In this document: piece after piece, positions 1 to 9,244 of the stretch | How positions within the stretch are numbered: position 1 is the stretch's first letter | Layout: each line of letters starts with the position of its first letter | Source: Pseudomonadota bacterium | GTDB lineage: Bacteria > Pseudomonadota > Gammaproteobacteria > Acidiferrobacterales > Acidiferrobacteraceae | NCBI GenBank assembly: GCA_021794275.1 | Contig: JAJYRD010000010.1 | Span: 1 to 64,000 of the forward strand | Reading direction: 5' to 3' | DNA: 64,000 bases | Position numbers and translations under genes: made by a program | The notes under the pieces: generated by a model | Databases searched by the model: none | What the model saw: the letters and a program-made list of their open reading frames with translations, nothing else | Told to the model about the DNA's origin: nothing

Positions 1-58
1 GGGTGGCCAGCATCTTGCGGATCACCGACTCCTTCCGTTCTTTGGCGTAGCGCATCAT
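1..58 (-). CDS. Transposase, N-terminal end only (runs off window)
   Basis: The minus strand opens with two ATG codons after an AAAGAGAG ribosome-binding stretch and encodes MMRYAKERKESVIRKMLAT before the window edge. This resembles the first residues of the helix-turn-helix OrfA-type transposases of the IS3/IS911 group, in which basic residues precede the HTH. Only about 19 codons are visible, so whether the gene is intact cannot be judged. It suggests that an insertion sequence lies just left of the window, next to the other accessory genes here. Confidence 0.5.
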   Translation of the reverse strand, partial: MMRYAKERKESVIRKMLAT

Positions 59-135
59 GGTTGTCGACTCTCTTTCTGCCCCCAAGGGTTTCATACAAGA
101 GGCGACAGGTAGTCTGACAGCGGGGGCCTGATCTA

Positions 136-390
136 GTGTCCAAGAATCGGGGTCCATTACTGTTTGCTCCGGCGCCTGCGAACCGGTCGGTGTCGAGTGC
201 CGCCCCCTTCCGGAAACAGATCCTCGCCTGGCACGGTCAGGGGATCACCGCGAAGGCCATCCATTGGGCGCTGGTGCGCAAGGTCCGCTTCACCGGCAGC
301 GTGCACACCATCTACCGCCTGCTCGATCGGATAGTGGACTTGCCTGTCGCCGCGCGCCAATCACTGCGCAGCTGTCGCCCTTACCAATGA
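136..390 (+). pseudogene. Fragment of IS21-like transposase (HTH region)
   Basis: An 84-codon GTG-initiated frame. Its central part, FRKQILAWHGQGITAKAIHW followed by a second basic helix, resembles the DNA-binding N-terminal region of IS21-family IstA transposases. Nothing of a DDE catalytic domain follows, and the frame ends inside the toxin gene encoded on the other strand. It is best read as an insertion-sequence remnant. The family assignment rests on one short segment and is tentative. Confidence 0.35.
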
Positions 391-873
391 TTCCTGCATC
401 CGCTGCGATTCTTTCTGCGCCTCAGCCAGAAGCCGATCCCAGGCGTCAGGCGGATGCCCGCTTTCCAGCATCTTGCGAAACACCCAGTAGGCGTCGTCGT
501 TACTTTGGTAGGCACGTTTGGTGTCTTCGTCATTCACCCAGGCGTAGACAATCACCTTGCTCGGGGCGTGGTAGCGGAAGAATAGTCGGTACTGCTGGAA
601 GAACTTGGCCCGAAACCAGTGTTTGTGATCGTCACCGAGCGTCGCGCCCTGGCGGTACTCCGATCGCGTCGGATCATGCGGAATGACATCGAACGCGAGC
701 TTGATGATCGCGGCCAGTCGCTTACTGGCGTTCTTCTTCACATAACCGACTGGGTCTTTTTGCCTAAGGGTCTCGACCTGCCGCGCCAGCGCTTCGATCT
801 GCACCAGGAACAGTGGATGAGCAAAGACCGTCCAGCCATGAATGACCAGGGGCTCGGGCTTCCCTGCGCTCAT
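361..873 (-). CDS. yhaV: Type II toxin YhaV (RelE-like ribonuclease)
   Basis: A 170-residue protein of the YhaV family, the toxin partner of PrlF. Known members are RelE-fold ribonucleases that cleave mRNA and stop growth until antitoxin rebinds. Recognisable parts are the N-terminal GWTVFAHPLF, the basic KNASKRLAAI helix and the FFQQYRLFFRYH strand, with the typical C-terminal segment that follows WVFRKMLESG. Length is normal for the family, and the ATG overlaps the antitoxin stop by four bases (ATGA), so the two are translationally coupled. It sits among transposase fragments, which fits an accessory module. Confidence comes from the family pattern and the partner gene. Confidence 0.88.
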   Translation of the reverse strand: MSAGKPEPLVIHGWTVFAHPLFLVQIEALARQVETLRQKDPVGYVKKNASKRLAAIIKLAFDVIPHDPTRSEYRQGATLGDDHKHWFRAKFFQQYRLFFRYHAPSKVIVYAWVNDEDTKRAYQSNDDAYWVFRKMLESGHPPDAWDRLLAEAQKESQRMQESLVRATAAQ

Positions 874-1199
874 TCATCGTCTGCCGACAGCGCGGCATCG
901 AGATCGAGATCGACGCCGCCGACCAGCGACTGGAGGCGTTGGACGAGGCCGGCATCCACAACTTGCAGCCGCTCGGGATGGCGCGTGATGTCGGCGACCA
1001 GAAAGCCGAGGAACTGACCGAGCACCGGGTCGTCACCGCCGGATGCTTCGACGCGCGTCAGCACCACCTCTCCGCTGGGGCGAACGGTGTAGTGAATCTT
1101 GTCGCGCTTGCCCAGCTTGAGGGCACGACGCACGATTTCCGGCACCGTGGTCTGGTAGCGATCGGTGAGTGTGGATTCGACTTCGAGGGTCGCGGCCAT
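870..1199 (-). CDS. prlF: Type II antitoxin PrlF (SohA/AbrB-like)
   Basis: Antitoxin of the PrlF/YhaV pair, about 109 residues from the preferred start. The N-terminal part (TLTDRYQTTVPEIVRRALKL) is an AbrB/SpoVT swapped-hairpin DNA-binding domain; the acidic C-terminus (DLDLDAALSADDE) is of the kind that binds the toxin. An upstream ATG at 1256 exists, but it would lie inside the promoter palindrome. The ATG at 1199 has an AGGAG site 6 bases upstream and begins at the homologous position. It probably represses its own promoter through the palindrome just upstream, as PrlF is known to do. Confidence 0.87.
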   Translation of the reverse strand: MAATLEVESTLTDRYQTTVPEIVRRALKLGKRDKIHYTVRPSGEVVLTRVEASGGDDPVLGQFLGFLVADITRHPERLQVVDAGLVQRLQSLVGGVDLDLDAALSADDE

Positions 1200-1232
1200 G
1201 GCAGTCTCCTGCGGATCTGGGTTGACGCTTGA

Positions 1233-1276
1233 ATGGTAATGCACGCGCATTGCCATGTCAATGCGCGTGCATTACC
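1233..1276 (-). promoter_or_regulatory. prlF-yhaV promoter embedded in an 18-bp perfect inverted repeat
   Basis: Two perfect 18-base arms (1235-1252 and 1259-1276, GGTAATGCACGCGCATTG and its complement) flank a 6-base centre. On the minus strand a consensus -35 TTGACA (1261-1256) straddles the centre and is followed after exactly 17 bases by a -10-like TACCAT (1238-1233). The promoter is thus inside the dyad, 34 bases upstream of the antitoxin start, as expected for an autorepressed toxin-antitoxin operon. The repeat and spacing are read directly; binding by PrlF is inference. Confidence 0.75.
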
Positions 1277-1281
1277 TGCCG

Positions 1282-1737
1282 ATGGACACAGCCGCGGAGC
1301 GCTATGAGGTGAAGATAGGGTTCATCGCCCCGCTCATCGATCGGCGCCCGGAAACTCGGGTACAACATCACGGTCGTGCCGCCCGGTAAGCGCGCATTTT
1401 CGCAACATAACCATCACGCGAACAAAGAGATGTTCTTCGTGCTGCAAGGTACCGGGGAACTTCGCGTCGGCGCGAATACTTGGCCTCTCCGCGCCGACGC
1501 CGTGATCGCGCGCCCCCAGGCGGCAAAGAAACGGTGCACCAGATCGCCAATACCGGCGTCGAGGAATTGCGGTACTTGGCCGTGAGCACGAAACTGTCGC
1601 CGGAACTTGTCGAGTATCCGGACTCCGGCGAGTTCGGCGTGCTGGCCGAGCTGCCCGCAAGCGCCGAAGGCAGACCGCAACGCTTCATATTCATCGGGCG
1701 CGAAAGCCAGTGCCTCAACTATTGGGACGGCGAGTGA
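1282..1737 (+). pseudogene. Cupin-domain protein, frameshifted
   Basis: Pieces of a cupin metal-binding protein occur in order but in different frames. ATG 1282 starts MDTAAERYEVKIGFIAPL. Another frame then continues from about 1348 (ARKLGYNITVVPPGKRAF, then HNHHANKEMFFVLQGTGELR, the first cupin motif). A third frame takes over near 1510 (PPGGKETVHQIANTGVEELR through to YWDGE). At least two frameshifts are needed to read through. Known relatives are mannose-6-phosphate-isomerase-like cupins with a conserved EYPDSG motif, also present here. The gene is almost certainly inactive unless these are sequencing errors. Confidence 0.75.
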
Positions 1738-2042
1738 CGAACGAGCGGTCTTTGGGCGCCTGCTGAGGCAACTGGGCGGCGACGGCACCGCCAATCGGTC
1801 GTCGCAAGGGCCGCAAGCACGATACAAGACGACGGGCCCGCGATTCTATCGCCGCCATCGCGGCGTATCGAGTCGGCGAAGATCGCCCGCGCCGGCGCGC
1901 GCCTGACGTGCGATGTGGGCCCTGCCGAAGACCGCGCGCGGCATGGACTCGTCGCGGCGCCCGAGACCTGGTCTGCCACGGGCAATCGGGACAACGCCGG
2001 TGCTGGGCGCACGACCTCCGATCGAGCGCCTTCGCGACCGCT
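1738..2042. other. Gene-free stretch between cupin remnant and Type III mod
   Basis: About 305 bases in which no frame shows a recognisable protein, and no clear hairpin terminator was seen. A Type III res gene would be expected immediately downstream of mod (leftward), but nothing resembling a DEAD-box helicase/nuclease is present. Confidence 0.5.
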
Positions 2043-4025
2043 TCAGAGACTCCGCACTTGGGTGGCGGGCGACACGCGCTTCAATATCTGGGCGACCGCG
2101 GTCCGCACGGCACTATCCCTGAACCCCGCATCGCGGAACACCACACGCAAGGGTCGGCGCTTCACGAGCTCCTCCGCAAAGCCCTCATCGACACCACCGT
2201 CGGCGCCGAAGCACGCCGCAAGCGCGCCGTTACCGACAAAGAACACCTCTTGACCGCCCATGGTCTCGCAGGCGATGGGTGAAGCCGGATCGACACCCCA
2301 ATCCAGCATCACCTGGAACAGGAGGTCTTCCGGCGTGCGGTCAGGCTTTATGGTGTCCAGAAGCGAAGCCGGGTGCGCCTCGTCCAGCGCATGGGGTGTG
2401 CAATAGACATCGGCCATGTTGGACGTATCGACCTTCAATACCCGAAATCCCTCATCCAGGGGCGTCCCACGGGAGGCCAGGACATCGGCATGGTCTTTCA
2501 GTATCTTGGCCCCCGCGCGACGCAGCCGTTCCTTGCCGATTTCGGCGATGTTCCTGTAGCCCGCATGGAAGGCGGCGGAGTTTTTTCCACAGGGCTCCGG
2601 CCATTGCACCATGATGAAGCGCCGATCCGCGCCATCTTCGGCATTCAGTTGCAGCAGTGCGTGCGCGGTCGTGGATGCGCCTGCGAAGAAATCCAGAACG
2701 ATACCCTCATTGCCGCATACCGCCTGGATCAACCGCTTGGCCACGGTAACGGGCTTTGGGTTGTCGAATGGGACACCAAGCCCGGCGAGAAGCGCGTCAT
2801 CGCTTCCTGCAAAGTACAAGAGCGAAGGTACATTCTCCAGGAGATTGTCCTTGAGCCGATATTTACGGGTCGGCTGGACCGTCTCGTCGGCGCCGAACAG
2901 TATTTGCCCGGACCTCAGGAGCTCCTGCATGGTCGACGGGGGATTTCGCCAGCCGCGCCCGGGTACGGGACAGGGCTTTCCGGTAACGGGGTGAATGAGG
3001 GGCTGGAAATACTCGTCCGGAGCCCTCTTCTTGTTGGGCCAGGCCATCGATACACGGCGAAAGACGTCGCCGTTTTCGTCGATTTGGTTGTAGGCCTTCT
3101 CACCCCCCGTCAGATCCTGCTGCTTGACCCAATTCCGGTATTCCTTTCTTGCGCGCTCAGTCACGCCGCCCGCCCGCGTCACGATCTGCCGGGCGCGCGC
3201 GAGCATCCTGTCGGCGTTCTCCTTGGGACGCTTCAATTCGCACGCCCGCTTGAACGCTTCCCGGTCCTTACAGTAAAGGCATATGAGCTCGTGTTGCTGC
3301 GCCACCCCCACGGCATCGCCCTTGGGATTTCTCTTGTCCCAGACAATCGTGCCCAGATTGTTGGCTTCACCGAATATTTCCGCGAGGAGCTTTTCCAGGT
3401 TCGGATATTCGTTCTCGTCGATATGCACGACGATGACACCGTCAGCTCGCAAGAGATGGCGCGACACCTTAAGCCTGGAGAACATCATCGACAGCCAATG
3501 GGAGTGGAGACGACCGCTTGCCTCGGCGTCCGTTACCGGCCGGTCGCCCAGGTCATCTCCGCGACAGGAGCGCGCAAGGAAGGCATCGACGCGTTCGGCG
3601 AAGTCATCGGCGTAGACGAAGTCGCTTCCGGTGTTATAGGGGGGGTCGATATAGATCATCTTGACCTGGCCCCGGTAGGGTCCCTGGAGGAGCTTCAGCG
3701 CATCCAGATTGTCGGCTTCAATGAAGAGATTCTTTGTGGTGTCGAAATCGACGCTCTCTTCGCGGCACGGCCGCAGCGCCTTGGTGATCGGTGTATGGGC
3801 GGCAAGCAAGGCCTCGCGCTTGCCCGGCCAGTCCAGCTGGTAGCGCTCTTGTGACCCCTCGATGATCGACCCCGAAAGCTCCTGGCGCAGCCGATCGAAG
3901 TCCACGGCAAACCGCACCGTTCCATCGTCACCACGGCCTTCCGTCACGCAACCGGGGAAGAGCTCGCCCAGGCGCGCAATGGCGTCCTGGGTAAGTCCGG
4001 GGGAATGCATCATGAGTTTTTCCAC
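2043..4025 (-). CDS. Type III restriction-modification DNA methyltransferase (Mod), no Res partner
   Basis: A 660-residue N6-adenine methyltransferase. The catalytic motif IV (MIYIDPPYNTGSDFVYADDF, around residue 130) precedes the AdoMet-binding motif I (LDFFAGASTTAHALLQLN, around 440), the beta-class order used by Type III Mod subunits. The target-recognition region lies between. The C-terminus (RPLRVVFRDAGF to the end) is the conserved Mod tail, so the gene is full length. I chose GTG 4025 because GAGGG lies 7 bases upstream and the ATG frame further out is low-complexity. No restriction subunit gene follows. It may act as a solitary methyltransferase; its target cannot be told from sequence. 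Confidence 0.87.
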   Translation of the reverse strand: MEKLMMHSPGLTQDAIARLGELFPGCVTEGRGDDGTVRFAVDFDRLRQELSGSIIEGSQERYQLDWPGKREALLAAHTPITKALRPCREESVDFDTTKNLFIEADNLDALKLLQGPYRGQVKMIYIDPPYNTGSDFVYADDFAERVDAFLARSCRGDDLGDRPVTDAEASGRLHSHWLSMMFSRLKVSRHLLRADGVIVVHIDENEYPNLEKLLAEIFGEANNLGTIVWDKRNPKGDAVGVAQQHELICLYCKDREAFKRACELKRPKENADRMLARARQIVTRAGGVTERARKEYRNWVKQQDLTGGEKAYNQIDENGDVFRRVSMAWPNKKRAPDEYFQPLIHPVTGKPCPVPGRGWRNPPSTMQELLRSGQILFGADETVQPTRKYRLKDNLLENVPSLLYFAGSDDALLAGLGVPFDNPKPVTVAKRLIQAVCGNEGIVLDFFAGASTTAHALLQLNAEDGADRRFIMVQWPEPCGKNSAAFHAGYRNIAEIGKERLRRAGAKILKDHADVLASRGTPLDEGFRVLKVDTSNMADVYCTPHALDEAHPASLLDTIKPDRTPEDLLFQVMLDWGVDPASPIACETMGGQEVFFVGNGALAACFGADGGVDEGFAEELVKRRPLRVVFRDAGFRDSAVRTAVAQILKRVSPATQVRSL

Positions 4026-4440
4026 GGTCGATCCCTCGCGCGGCCTGCCGACTGCGCCCGGACGGTGCCGGCCCACGGGAAGCCTCGTTCCGGCCGGATC
4101 CGGCCGGAACATCCTCCTGGAGCACCCGGCCCGCGCCTCCGCCACCCCGCCCTCATGGGGGTCGCCATCGCCGCCACCGCCCGCGCTGTCAACGGCTTCA
4201 CATCGCGGAGATGTCCGGGGCCCTTCGAGGGGGGTCGGCGCGCGGCGGACATGGTGACACCCGTCCCCTACCCCTTCCCCCGACGAAGTCGGACCCTTGG
4301 CCGGAAAACGAGGGCCCCCGGGCGCGCGCAATGCCAGGCCCCCGCCTCGTGATGGAAGATCGACGGGGATCGCTGCGCCCCGACGGCATCCCGTGCCGGC
4401 CTATGCCCGGGGCGTGTCCTTGCCTCGGAGATGATGCATA
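4026..4440. other. Gene-free GC-rich spacer upstream of mod
   Basis: About 415 bases of very GC-rich sequence between the start of mod and the end of ppa, both on the minus strand. Open frames here are long only because stop codons are rare; none shows a recognisable motif or a good ribosome-binding site. It presumably contains the mod promoter, but I could not identify convincing -35/-10 boxes. Confidence 0.45.
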
Positions 4441-4989
4441 CTAGAAACGCGGCTTGTGGCGCGAGACGTGATAGCGCTCGATACCGTTCGTGATCTCGGC
4501 GCCCACGGACTCGCCGTCCACCCAACCATCGATCTTCACCCACTTACCGGCCTCGAGATCCTTATAGTGCGCAAAGAAATGGCTGATCTGATCGAGCAGA
4601 TAGCCCGGTATGTCCTTCAGGGACTGATAGTGGCGATAGGACACGCACAGCTTGTCCGCCGGTACCGCGAGGATCTTCATGTCGAGACCTTTCTCGTCGG
4701 TCATCTTCAGCATGGCAACAGGGCGGCAGCTTATGACCGATCCGCTTATGAGCGGCGCGGGCGTCACGACTAGGACGTCCACCGGGTCACCATCGTCCGA
4801 CAAGGTGTGAGGAACGTAGCCGTAGTTGCAGGGGTAATACATGGCGGTGTTCATGAAGCGGTCCACGAACATCGCCCCTGTATCCTTATCCATCTCGTAC
4901 TTCACGGGCGGCCCGTTGGCCGGGATCTCAATAACGACATTGACGATCGCCGGGGCCTTATCACCCGGGCCCACTCGATCCAAATTCAT
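4441..4989 (-). CDS. ppa: Inorganic pyrophosphatase
   Basis: A soluble family I pyrophosphatase of 182 residues that hydrolyses pyrophosphate to phosphate and pulls biosynthetic reactions forward in the cytoplasm. The family signature [10 protein letters not shown], with its metal-binding aspartates, lies near residue 65. The upstream [16 protein letters not shown] and [11 protein letters not shown] segments and the downstream FFAHYKDLE are also typical. Start ATG 4989 has AAGGAG seven bases upstream; a longer frame to 5046 has no such site. It is followed by a long spacer and preceded by the MscS gene on the same strand. Confidence 0.95.
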   Translation of the reverse strand: MNLDRVGPGDKAPAIVNVVIEIPANGPPVKYEMDKDTGAMFVDRFMNTAMYYPCNYGYVPHTLSDDGDPVDVLVVTPAPLISGSVISCRPVAMLKMTDEKGLDMKILAVPADKLCVSYRHYQSLKDIPGYLLDQISHFFAHYKDLEAGKWVKIDGWVDGESVGAEITNGIERYHVSRHKPRF

Positions 4990-5060
4990 CGCAGGACTCC
5001 TTGGAAAAATGCTTTTCAGTTGCGTGCCCCGCCGCGCCCCGGACACCGCCGGTAGGGGCT

Positions 5061-6083
5061 TCAGGTGGATTTGGCAGGATACACGATCGGCAGGATGTCC
5101 GTGAAGAAGTCCGCCTTGGCCCGATCACGCAGGCGTTGCGGGACGGAGGCCCGCACCTCGAGACTCATAGCGGTGAGTGAAATGTCCACGATCAAGACGA
5201 GGGGCGGGTCCCAACCGAATGGGGGCGCGGCCTCGTCGCCTTGGGGAGAATCGGAGGGCGGGATCGGTTCCTCGGGACGGGGCCGGAAATGGCGTCGTGC
5301 CACCTCATCAAGTTTGCGCGAGATATCCGCCGGATTGCCCGAGATCGCCACGTCGAAACGAAAGACGATGCGCGCCCAGTCGTCCGGCAGCGATCGTATG
5401 AGCCCCCCGGTTATCACCACCCCGTTGGGCACCCGGAACAACTGGCCATCGTCCAGACGCAGCTCAGAATAGAAGAGATTGATGTCCCGTACGACACCAC
5501 GATAGCCCTGGGCCCGCAACTGATGCGGGTAGGTCTCCGGCATCATCGGGAACTGCCAGGCAACGATCTGAACATGGTCGCCGACATCGAAGGGCTTGAA
5601 GAGCGCCACCGCAAGGCCACCGAAGAAGTTCCCGAAGAACGACTGACCCGCGACGCCAAGCACCACCGAAAGCATCGTGCCGCCGACCAGGACGCCACTG
5701 AATGTCCCTCCGACGACCATAATAATAAGGAGCACGAGGCCTGCGTAGAGCAAAAGCCGGATGAGATAGATGCCGGTGACAGAATCCTGCCACGACAACT
5801 CGTAGCCGTGCCCCGAGCGCGCCATCTGCTCGAGCCGGGCGGTCCTGTGACGCGCCATGGCGTGCTCAATGCCGCGGATGACGCGCAGTCCGGCGAGCCC
5901 CACCACCAAGATCCGCAGAAGGCTTACCTCCTCGGGTGGAAGCTTATAATGCTGAGCGGCGAATCCGATACCAAACAAGAGCCCGACTGCAAGCGCGATC
6001 CATACCGCAGTCGTCCACGGGAGCGCACGCAGCAGACGGCGCAACTGCCATTTGTCGGGGGTGTGTCCATTGGTCATGCGCAT
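5061..6083 (-). CDS. MscS-family mechanosensitive channel
   Basis: A 340-residue inner-membrane protein. Predicted membrane segments lie at about residues 23-43, 55-70 and 105-130. The TM3-like pore segment ([20 protein letters not shown]) follows and leads into the MscS beta domain ([12 protein letters not shown], then [13 protein letters not shown]). Such channels release osmolytes on hypo-osmotic shock. Two start codons are possible, 6083 and 6077. A perfect TATAAT sits at 6091-6086 on the same strand, so a transcript from it would begin close to the second ATG, which would make the message almost leaderless. Confidence 0.85.
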   Translation of the reverse strand: MRMTNGHTPDKWQLRRLLRALPWTTAVWIALAVGLLFGIGFAAQHYKLPPEEVSLLRILVVGLAGLRVIRGIEHAMARHRTARLEQMARSGHGYELSWQDSVTGIYLIRLLLYAGLVLLIIMVVGGTFSGVLVGGTMLSVVLGVAGQSFFGNFFGGLAVALFKPFDVGDHVQIVAWQFPMMPETYPHQLRAQGYRGVVRDINLFYSELRLDDGQLFRVPNGVVITGGLIRSLPDDWARIVFRFDVAISGNPADISRKLDEVARRHFRPRPEEPIPPSDSPQGDEAAPPFGWDPPLVLIVDISLTAMSLEVRASVPQRLRDRAKADFFTDILPIVYPAKST

Positions 6084-6195
6084 TTATTATACAGCACCGA
6101 CGATCCCGATAAAGTCCGACCCCAGCCGACCACCGGCGGAATTGACGGTTTCGGGTCGTTGCAGTAGGGTGACAGCCCACAGATGAGGATGACCT

Positions 6196-6441
6196 GTGAC
6201 CGAAAACACACCCCTTCCCGACTTCGAAGCCGCATTGGCCGAACTTGAGCAGATCGTGCATCAAATGGAAAACGGCCAACAATCGCTGGAGGACGCGCTC
6301 TCCACATTTCAGCGCGGAATGGAGCTCTCGCGGCTGTGCGAGGCCGGCCTGAAGAACGCCGAACAGCGCGTGGAGCGACTCGTCTCCGAAAACGGGAGCT
6401 ATCGCGTGGAGCCCCTCAAGGCCGGCGAACAGGGCGAGTGA
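6196..6441 (+). CDS. xseB: Exodeoxyribonuclease VII small subunit
   Basis: An 81-residue protein matching XseB, the small helical subunit that coats the XseA nuclease and is needed for single-strand DNA degradation to oligonucleotides. The core LPDFEAALAELEQIVHQMEN and LEDALSTFQRGMELSRLCEA form the paired helices of the family. It starts at GTG 6196 after GAGGATGACCT. It overlaps the next gene, ispA, by four bases (GTGA), giving the classical xseB-ispA-dxs operon. Confidence 0.93.
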   Translation: MTENTPLPDFEAALAELEQIVHQMENGQQSLEDALSTFQRGMELSRLCEAGLKNAEQRVERLVSENGSYRVEPLKAGEQGE

Positions 6442-7316
6442 ACGCAGTGTCCCATGATCATTTGAAGCGCTATCGCGGGCGAGCAGAGGATGTGTTGGCG
6501 CGTGTCCTACCCTCCGCCCAGACCTCGCCTCCAGACCTTCACGAGGCCATGCGTTACGCCACCCTCGGGGGCGGCAAGAGGCTGCGGGCGTGCCTCGTTT
6601 ATGCCACAGGCGAGGCCTTGGGCGCGCGCCTCGAGGCGCTCGACGCGCCCGCCGCCGCGGTCGAATTGATTCACGCCTACTCTCTTGTGCACGATGACCT
6701 GCCGTGCATGGATGACGACGACATGCGCCGCGGGCGCCCAAGCTGTCACAAGGCCTTTGGGGAAGCCACCGCCCTGCTTGCAGGCGACGCCTTGCAGACC
6801 CAGGCCTTCGTGGTCCTTGCCGGCGCGGAACCCGTGTCGCCGCACGCCCGCATCCGTATGGTCGAGGAACTAGCACGAGCGTCCGGATCACTCGGTATGG
6901 CCGGCGGCCAAGCGCTCGACCTCAAGGCCGGGCCTGAGGCCACAGTCGAGATTCTGGAAGAACGACATAGCCGCAAGACCGGCGCCCTTATCCACGCAGC
7001 GGTACGACTCGGAGCGTTGGCCGCGAACCTTGAGATCCCCGTGGCCCTCGATGACTACGGTCGTGACCTGGGGCTTGCCTTCCAGATCGCAGACGACCTG
7101 CTGGACGTAGAGGGCGTGGCGCTCGTAGTCGGCAAGACCATCGGCGCCGACGCGGCGGCCGGCAAGGCGACCTTCGCCTCGGTTCTCGGCATCGAGGAGG
7201 CACGCAGGCGGGCCCGCGCACTCCACGACAATGCCCTCGCCAGTCTCCGCTTTTTGGGAGATAATGGCGGGCTCCTTGCGACCATCGCGCAATACGCCGT
7301 CGAGCGAGATCACTGA
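6438..7316 (+). CDS. ispA: Farnesyl diphosphate synthase / geranyltranstransferase
   Basis: A 292-residue polyprenyl synthetase that condenses IPP with DMAPP/GPP to farnesyl diphosphate for quinones, undecaprenyl phosphate and hopanoids. The first aspartate-rich motif is DDLPCMDDDDMRRG near residue 92, the second is DDLLD near 227, and GGGKRLR near residue 44 binds diphosphate. The start is GTG 6438, overlapping the xseB stop, rather than the longer frame to 6336, which would lie inside xseB. Three bases separate it from dxs. Confidence 0.94.
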   Translation: MNAVSHDHLKRYRGRAEDVLARVLPSAQTSPPDLHEAMRYATLGGGKRLRACLVYATGEALGARLEALDAPAAAVELIHAYSLVHDDLPCMDDDDMRRGRPSCHKAFGEATALLAGDALQTQAFVVLAGAEPVSPHARIRMVEELARASGSLGMAGGQALDLKAGPEATVEILEERHSRKTGALIHAAVRLGALAANLEIPVALDDYGRDLGLAFQIADDLLDVEGVALVVGKTIGADAAAGKATFASVLGIEEARRRARALHDNALASLRFLGDNGGLLATIAQYAVERDH

Positions 7317-7319
7317 GGT

Positions 7320-9200
7320 ATGATGAAGACCGGGCAATCGCTGCTGTGCTCTATCGATTCTCCCGCAGACCTCAGACGGCTGCCCGAGACTGTCCTCCCA
7401 CAACTTGCCGATGAGCTGCGCGAATTCCTTATCACGAGCGTGAGCCAGACCGGCGGCCATCTCGCGGCCGGGCTCGGGACCGTCGAGCTCACGATCGCAT
7501 TACACTACGTGTTCGACACGCCGGAAGACCGTCTCGTATGGGATGTCGGCCACCAGACCTATCCCCACAAGATCCTGACCGGGCGTCGCGATCAGATGGG
7601 GACGCTGCGTAAGGCCGGCGGACTCGCCGGCTTTCCGAAACGAGCGGAAAGCCCCTACGACACCTTTGGCGTCGGGCACTCCAGCACCTCGATCAGCGCC
7701 GCACTCGGCATGGCAGTGGCCGCCAAAGAGGCGCAGAAGGCGCGCCAAGTCGTGGCGGTCATCGGCGACGGCGCACTTACCGCGGGCATGGCTTTCGAGG
7801 CACTGAACAACGCCGGCAGCATGGACGCCGATCTGCTCGTGGTCTTGAACGACAACGACATGTCCATATCACCCAACGTAGGCGCCCTCTCAAGCTATCT
7901 CGCCCGCATCCTGTCGGGGCGCGCCTACACGAGCGTGCGCAGCGGCAGCAAGACGGTCTTGAGTACCGTTCGTCCGGTGTTCCAGTTCGCCAAGCGGATC
8001 GAGGAGCATATGAAGGGCATCATCATGCCCGGCACCTTGTTCGAGGAACTCGGCTTCAACTACATAGGCCCGATCGACGGACACGACCTCGCGACCCTGA
8101 TCCCGACACTCAGAAACATGCGCGACCTGAAGGGCCCGCGCTTCCTGCATGTCGTTACCCGCAAAGGTAAGGGCTACACGCCCGCAGAAGGCGACCCCTG
8201 CGTCTATCATGGGGTAACCCCCTTCGATCCGCGCACAGGCAAGATGGAGACCAAGGCCTCGGGCAAAACTTACACGCAGATATTCGGCGACTGGCTGTGC
8301 GATATGGCGGCCGAGGACTCGAAGCTGATCGGCATCACCCCGGCCATGCGGGAAGGCTCGGGGCTGGTCGCGTTCTCCGAACGCTTCCCAAGCCGCTACT
8401 TCGATGTGGGTATAGCCGAACAGCATGCCCTGACATTCGCGGCCGGGATGGCCTGCGAGGGCCTGAAACCCGTGGTCGCGATCTACTCGACCTTCCTGCA
8501 GCGCGGCTACGACCAGGTCATCCACGACATCAGCCTGCAAAACCTTCCTGTCATGCTGGCCGTGGACCGAGGCGGCTTGGTCGGGGCCGATGGGCCGACC
8601 CACGCGGGCAGCTTCGATCTGAGCTTCATGCGCTGCCTGCCGCACTTCGTCATCATGGCCCCGAGCGACGAGAACGAATGTCGGCAGATGCTCTACACGG
8701 CCTATCGGCACGACGGACCAACCGCAGTCCGCTACCCGCGCGGGACCGGACCTGGCGCGACCGTGGAACGCGTCATGACCTCGTTACCCATCGGTAAAGC
8801 CGAAGTCCGCCGGCAGGGCGCGCGCGTGGCGCTGCTCGCCTTCGGTCCACTCCTTGCCGCGGCCCTGACCGCCGGCGAGACCTTGAACGCTACGGTCGTT
8901 AACATGCGTTTTGTGAAGCCGCTGGACGAAGCGCTGCTTGTGCGGCTCGCTCGCTCCCATGAGCTCTTCGTCACGATCGAAGAAAATGCGGTGGCGGGAG
9001 GTGCCGGAAGCGGTGTGGGCGAGCTCGTGGGACAGCTGCAGCTACCCGTGCGGGTGCTGAACCTGGGCCTGCCGGATTGTTATTTGGAGCACGGCGCGCC
9101 CGCGCAGATGCTGGCGGACGTCGGGCTCGACGCCACCGGTATCGCCCGGCAAGTCCGCGACGTCCTTCCCGAGCTTGCTCGCACATCGGAATCGGCCTAG
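7320..9200 (+). CDS. dxs: 1-deoxy-D-xylulose-5-phosphate synthase
   Basis: A full-length 626-residue DXS, the thiamine-diphosphate enzyme that joins pyruvate and glyceraldehyde-3-phosphate in the first step of the MEP isoprenoid pathway. Visible are the N-terminal [17 protein letters not shown], the TPP/Mg motif [20 protein letters not shown], the central [14 protein letters not shown], and the transketolase pyrimidine domain with [18 protein letters not shown]. It follows ispA by three bases, so substrate supply and prenyl-chain synthesis are co-expressed. Confidence 0.96.
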   Translation: MMKTGQSLLCSIDSPADLRRLPETVLPQLADELREFLITSVSQTGGHLAAGLGTVELTIALHYVFDTPEDRLVWDVGHQTYPHKILTGRRDQMGTLRKAGGLAGFPKRAESPYDTFGVGHSSTSISAALGMAVAAKEAQKARQVVAVIGDGALTAGMAFEALNNAGSMDADLLVVLNDNDMSISPNVGALSSYLARILSGRAYTSVRSGSKTVLSTVRPVFQFAKRIEEHMKGIIMPGTLFEELGFNYIGPIDGHDLATLIPTLRNMRDLKGPRFLHVVTRKGKGYTPAEGDPCVYHGVTPFDPRTGKMETKASGKTYTQIFGDWLCDMAAEDSKLIGITPAMREGSGLVAFSERFPSRYFDVGIAEQHALTFAAGMACEGLKPVVAIYSTFLQRGYDQVIHDISLQNLPVMLAVDRGGLVGADGPTHAGSFDLSFMRCLPHFVIMAPSDENECRQMLYTAYRHDGPTAVRYPRGTGPGATVERVMTSLPIGKAEVRRQGARVALLAFGPLLAAALTAGETLNATVVNMRFVKPLDEALLVRLARSHELFVTIEENAVAGGAGSGVGELVGQLQLPVRVLNLGLPDCYLEHGAPAQMLADVGLDATGIARQVRDVLPELARTSESA

Positions 9201-9213
9201 AATACCGATTCGT

Positions 9214-9228
9214 TGAGCAAATTACTCA
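9214..9228. promoter_or_regulatory. Imperfect dyad upstream of folE2
   Basis: A 15-base near-palindrome with TGAG and CTCA ends around an AT-rich centre lies 16 bases before the folE2 start. It could be an operator or chance. FolE2 genes are often controlled by the zinc repressor Zur, but this sequence does not look like the usual Zur box, so I make no assignment. Confidence 0.2.
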
Positions 9229-9244
9229 GGATTAACATCCCGCT

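Noticed and set aside
2373-3854. 493-codon plus-strand open frame
   Set aside because: It is antisense to the well-supported Type III mod gene and shows no family motifs; such frames arise from GC-rich codon usage.
5241-6167. 308-codon plus-strand open frame
   Set aside because: Antisense to the MscS gene, highly charged and without recognisable domains.
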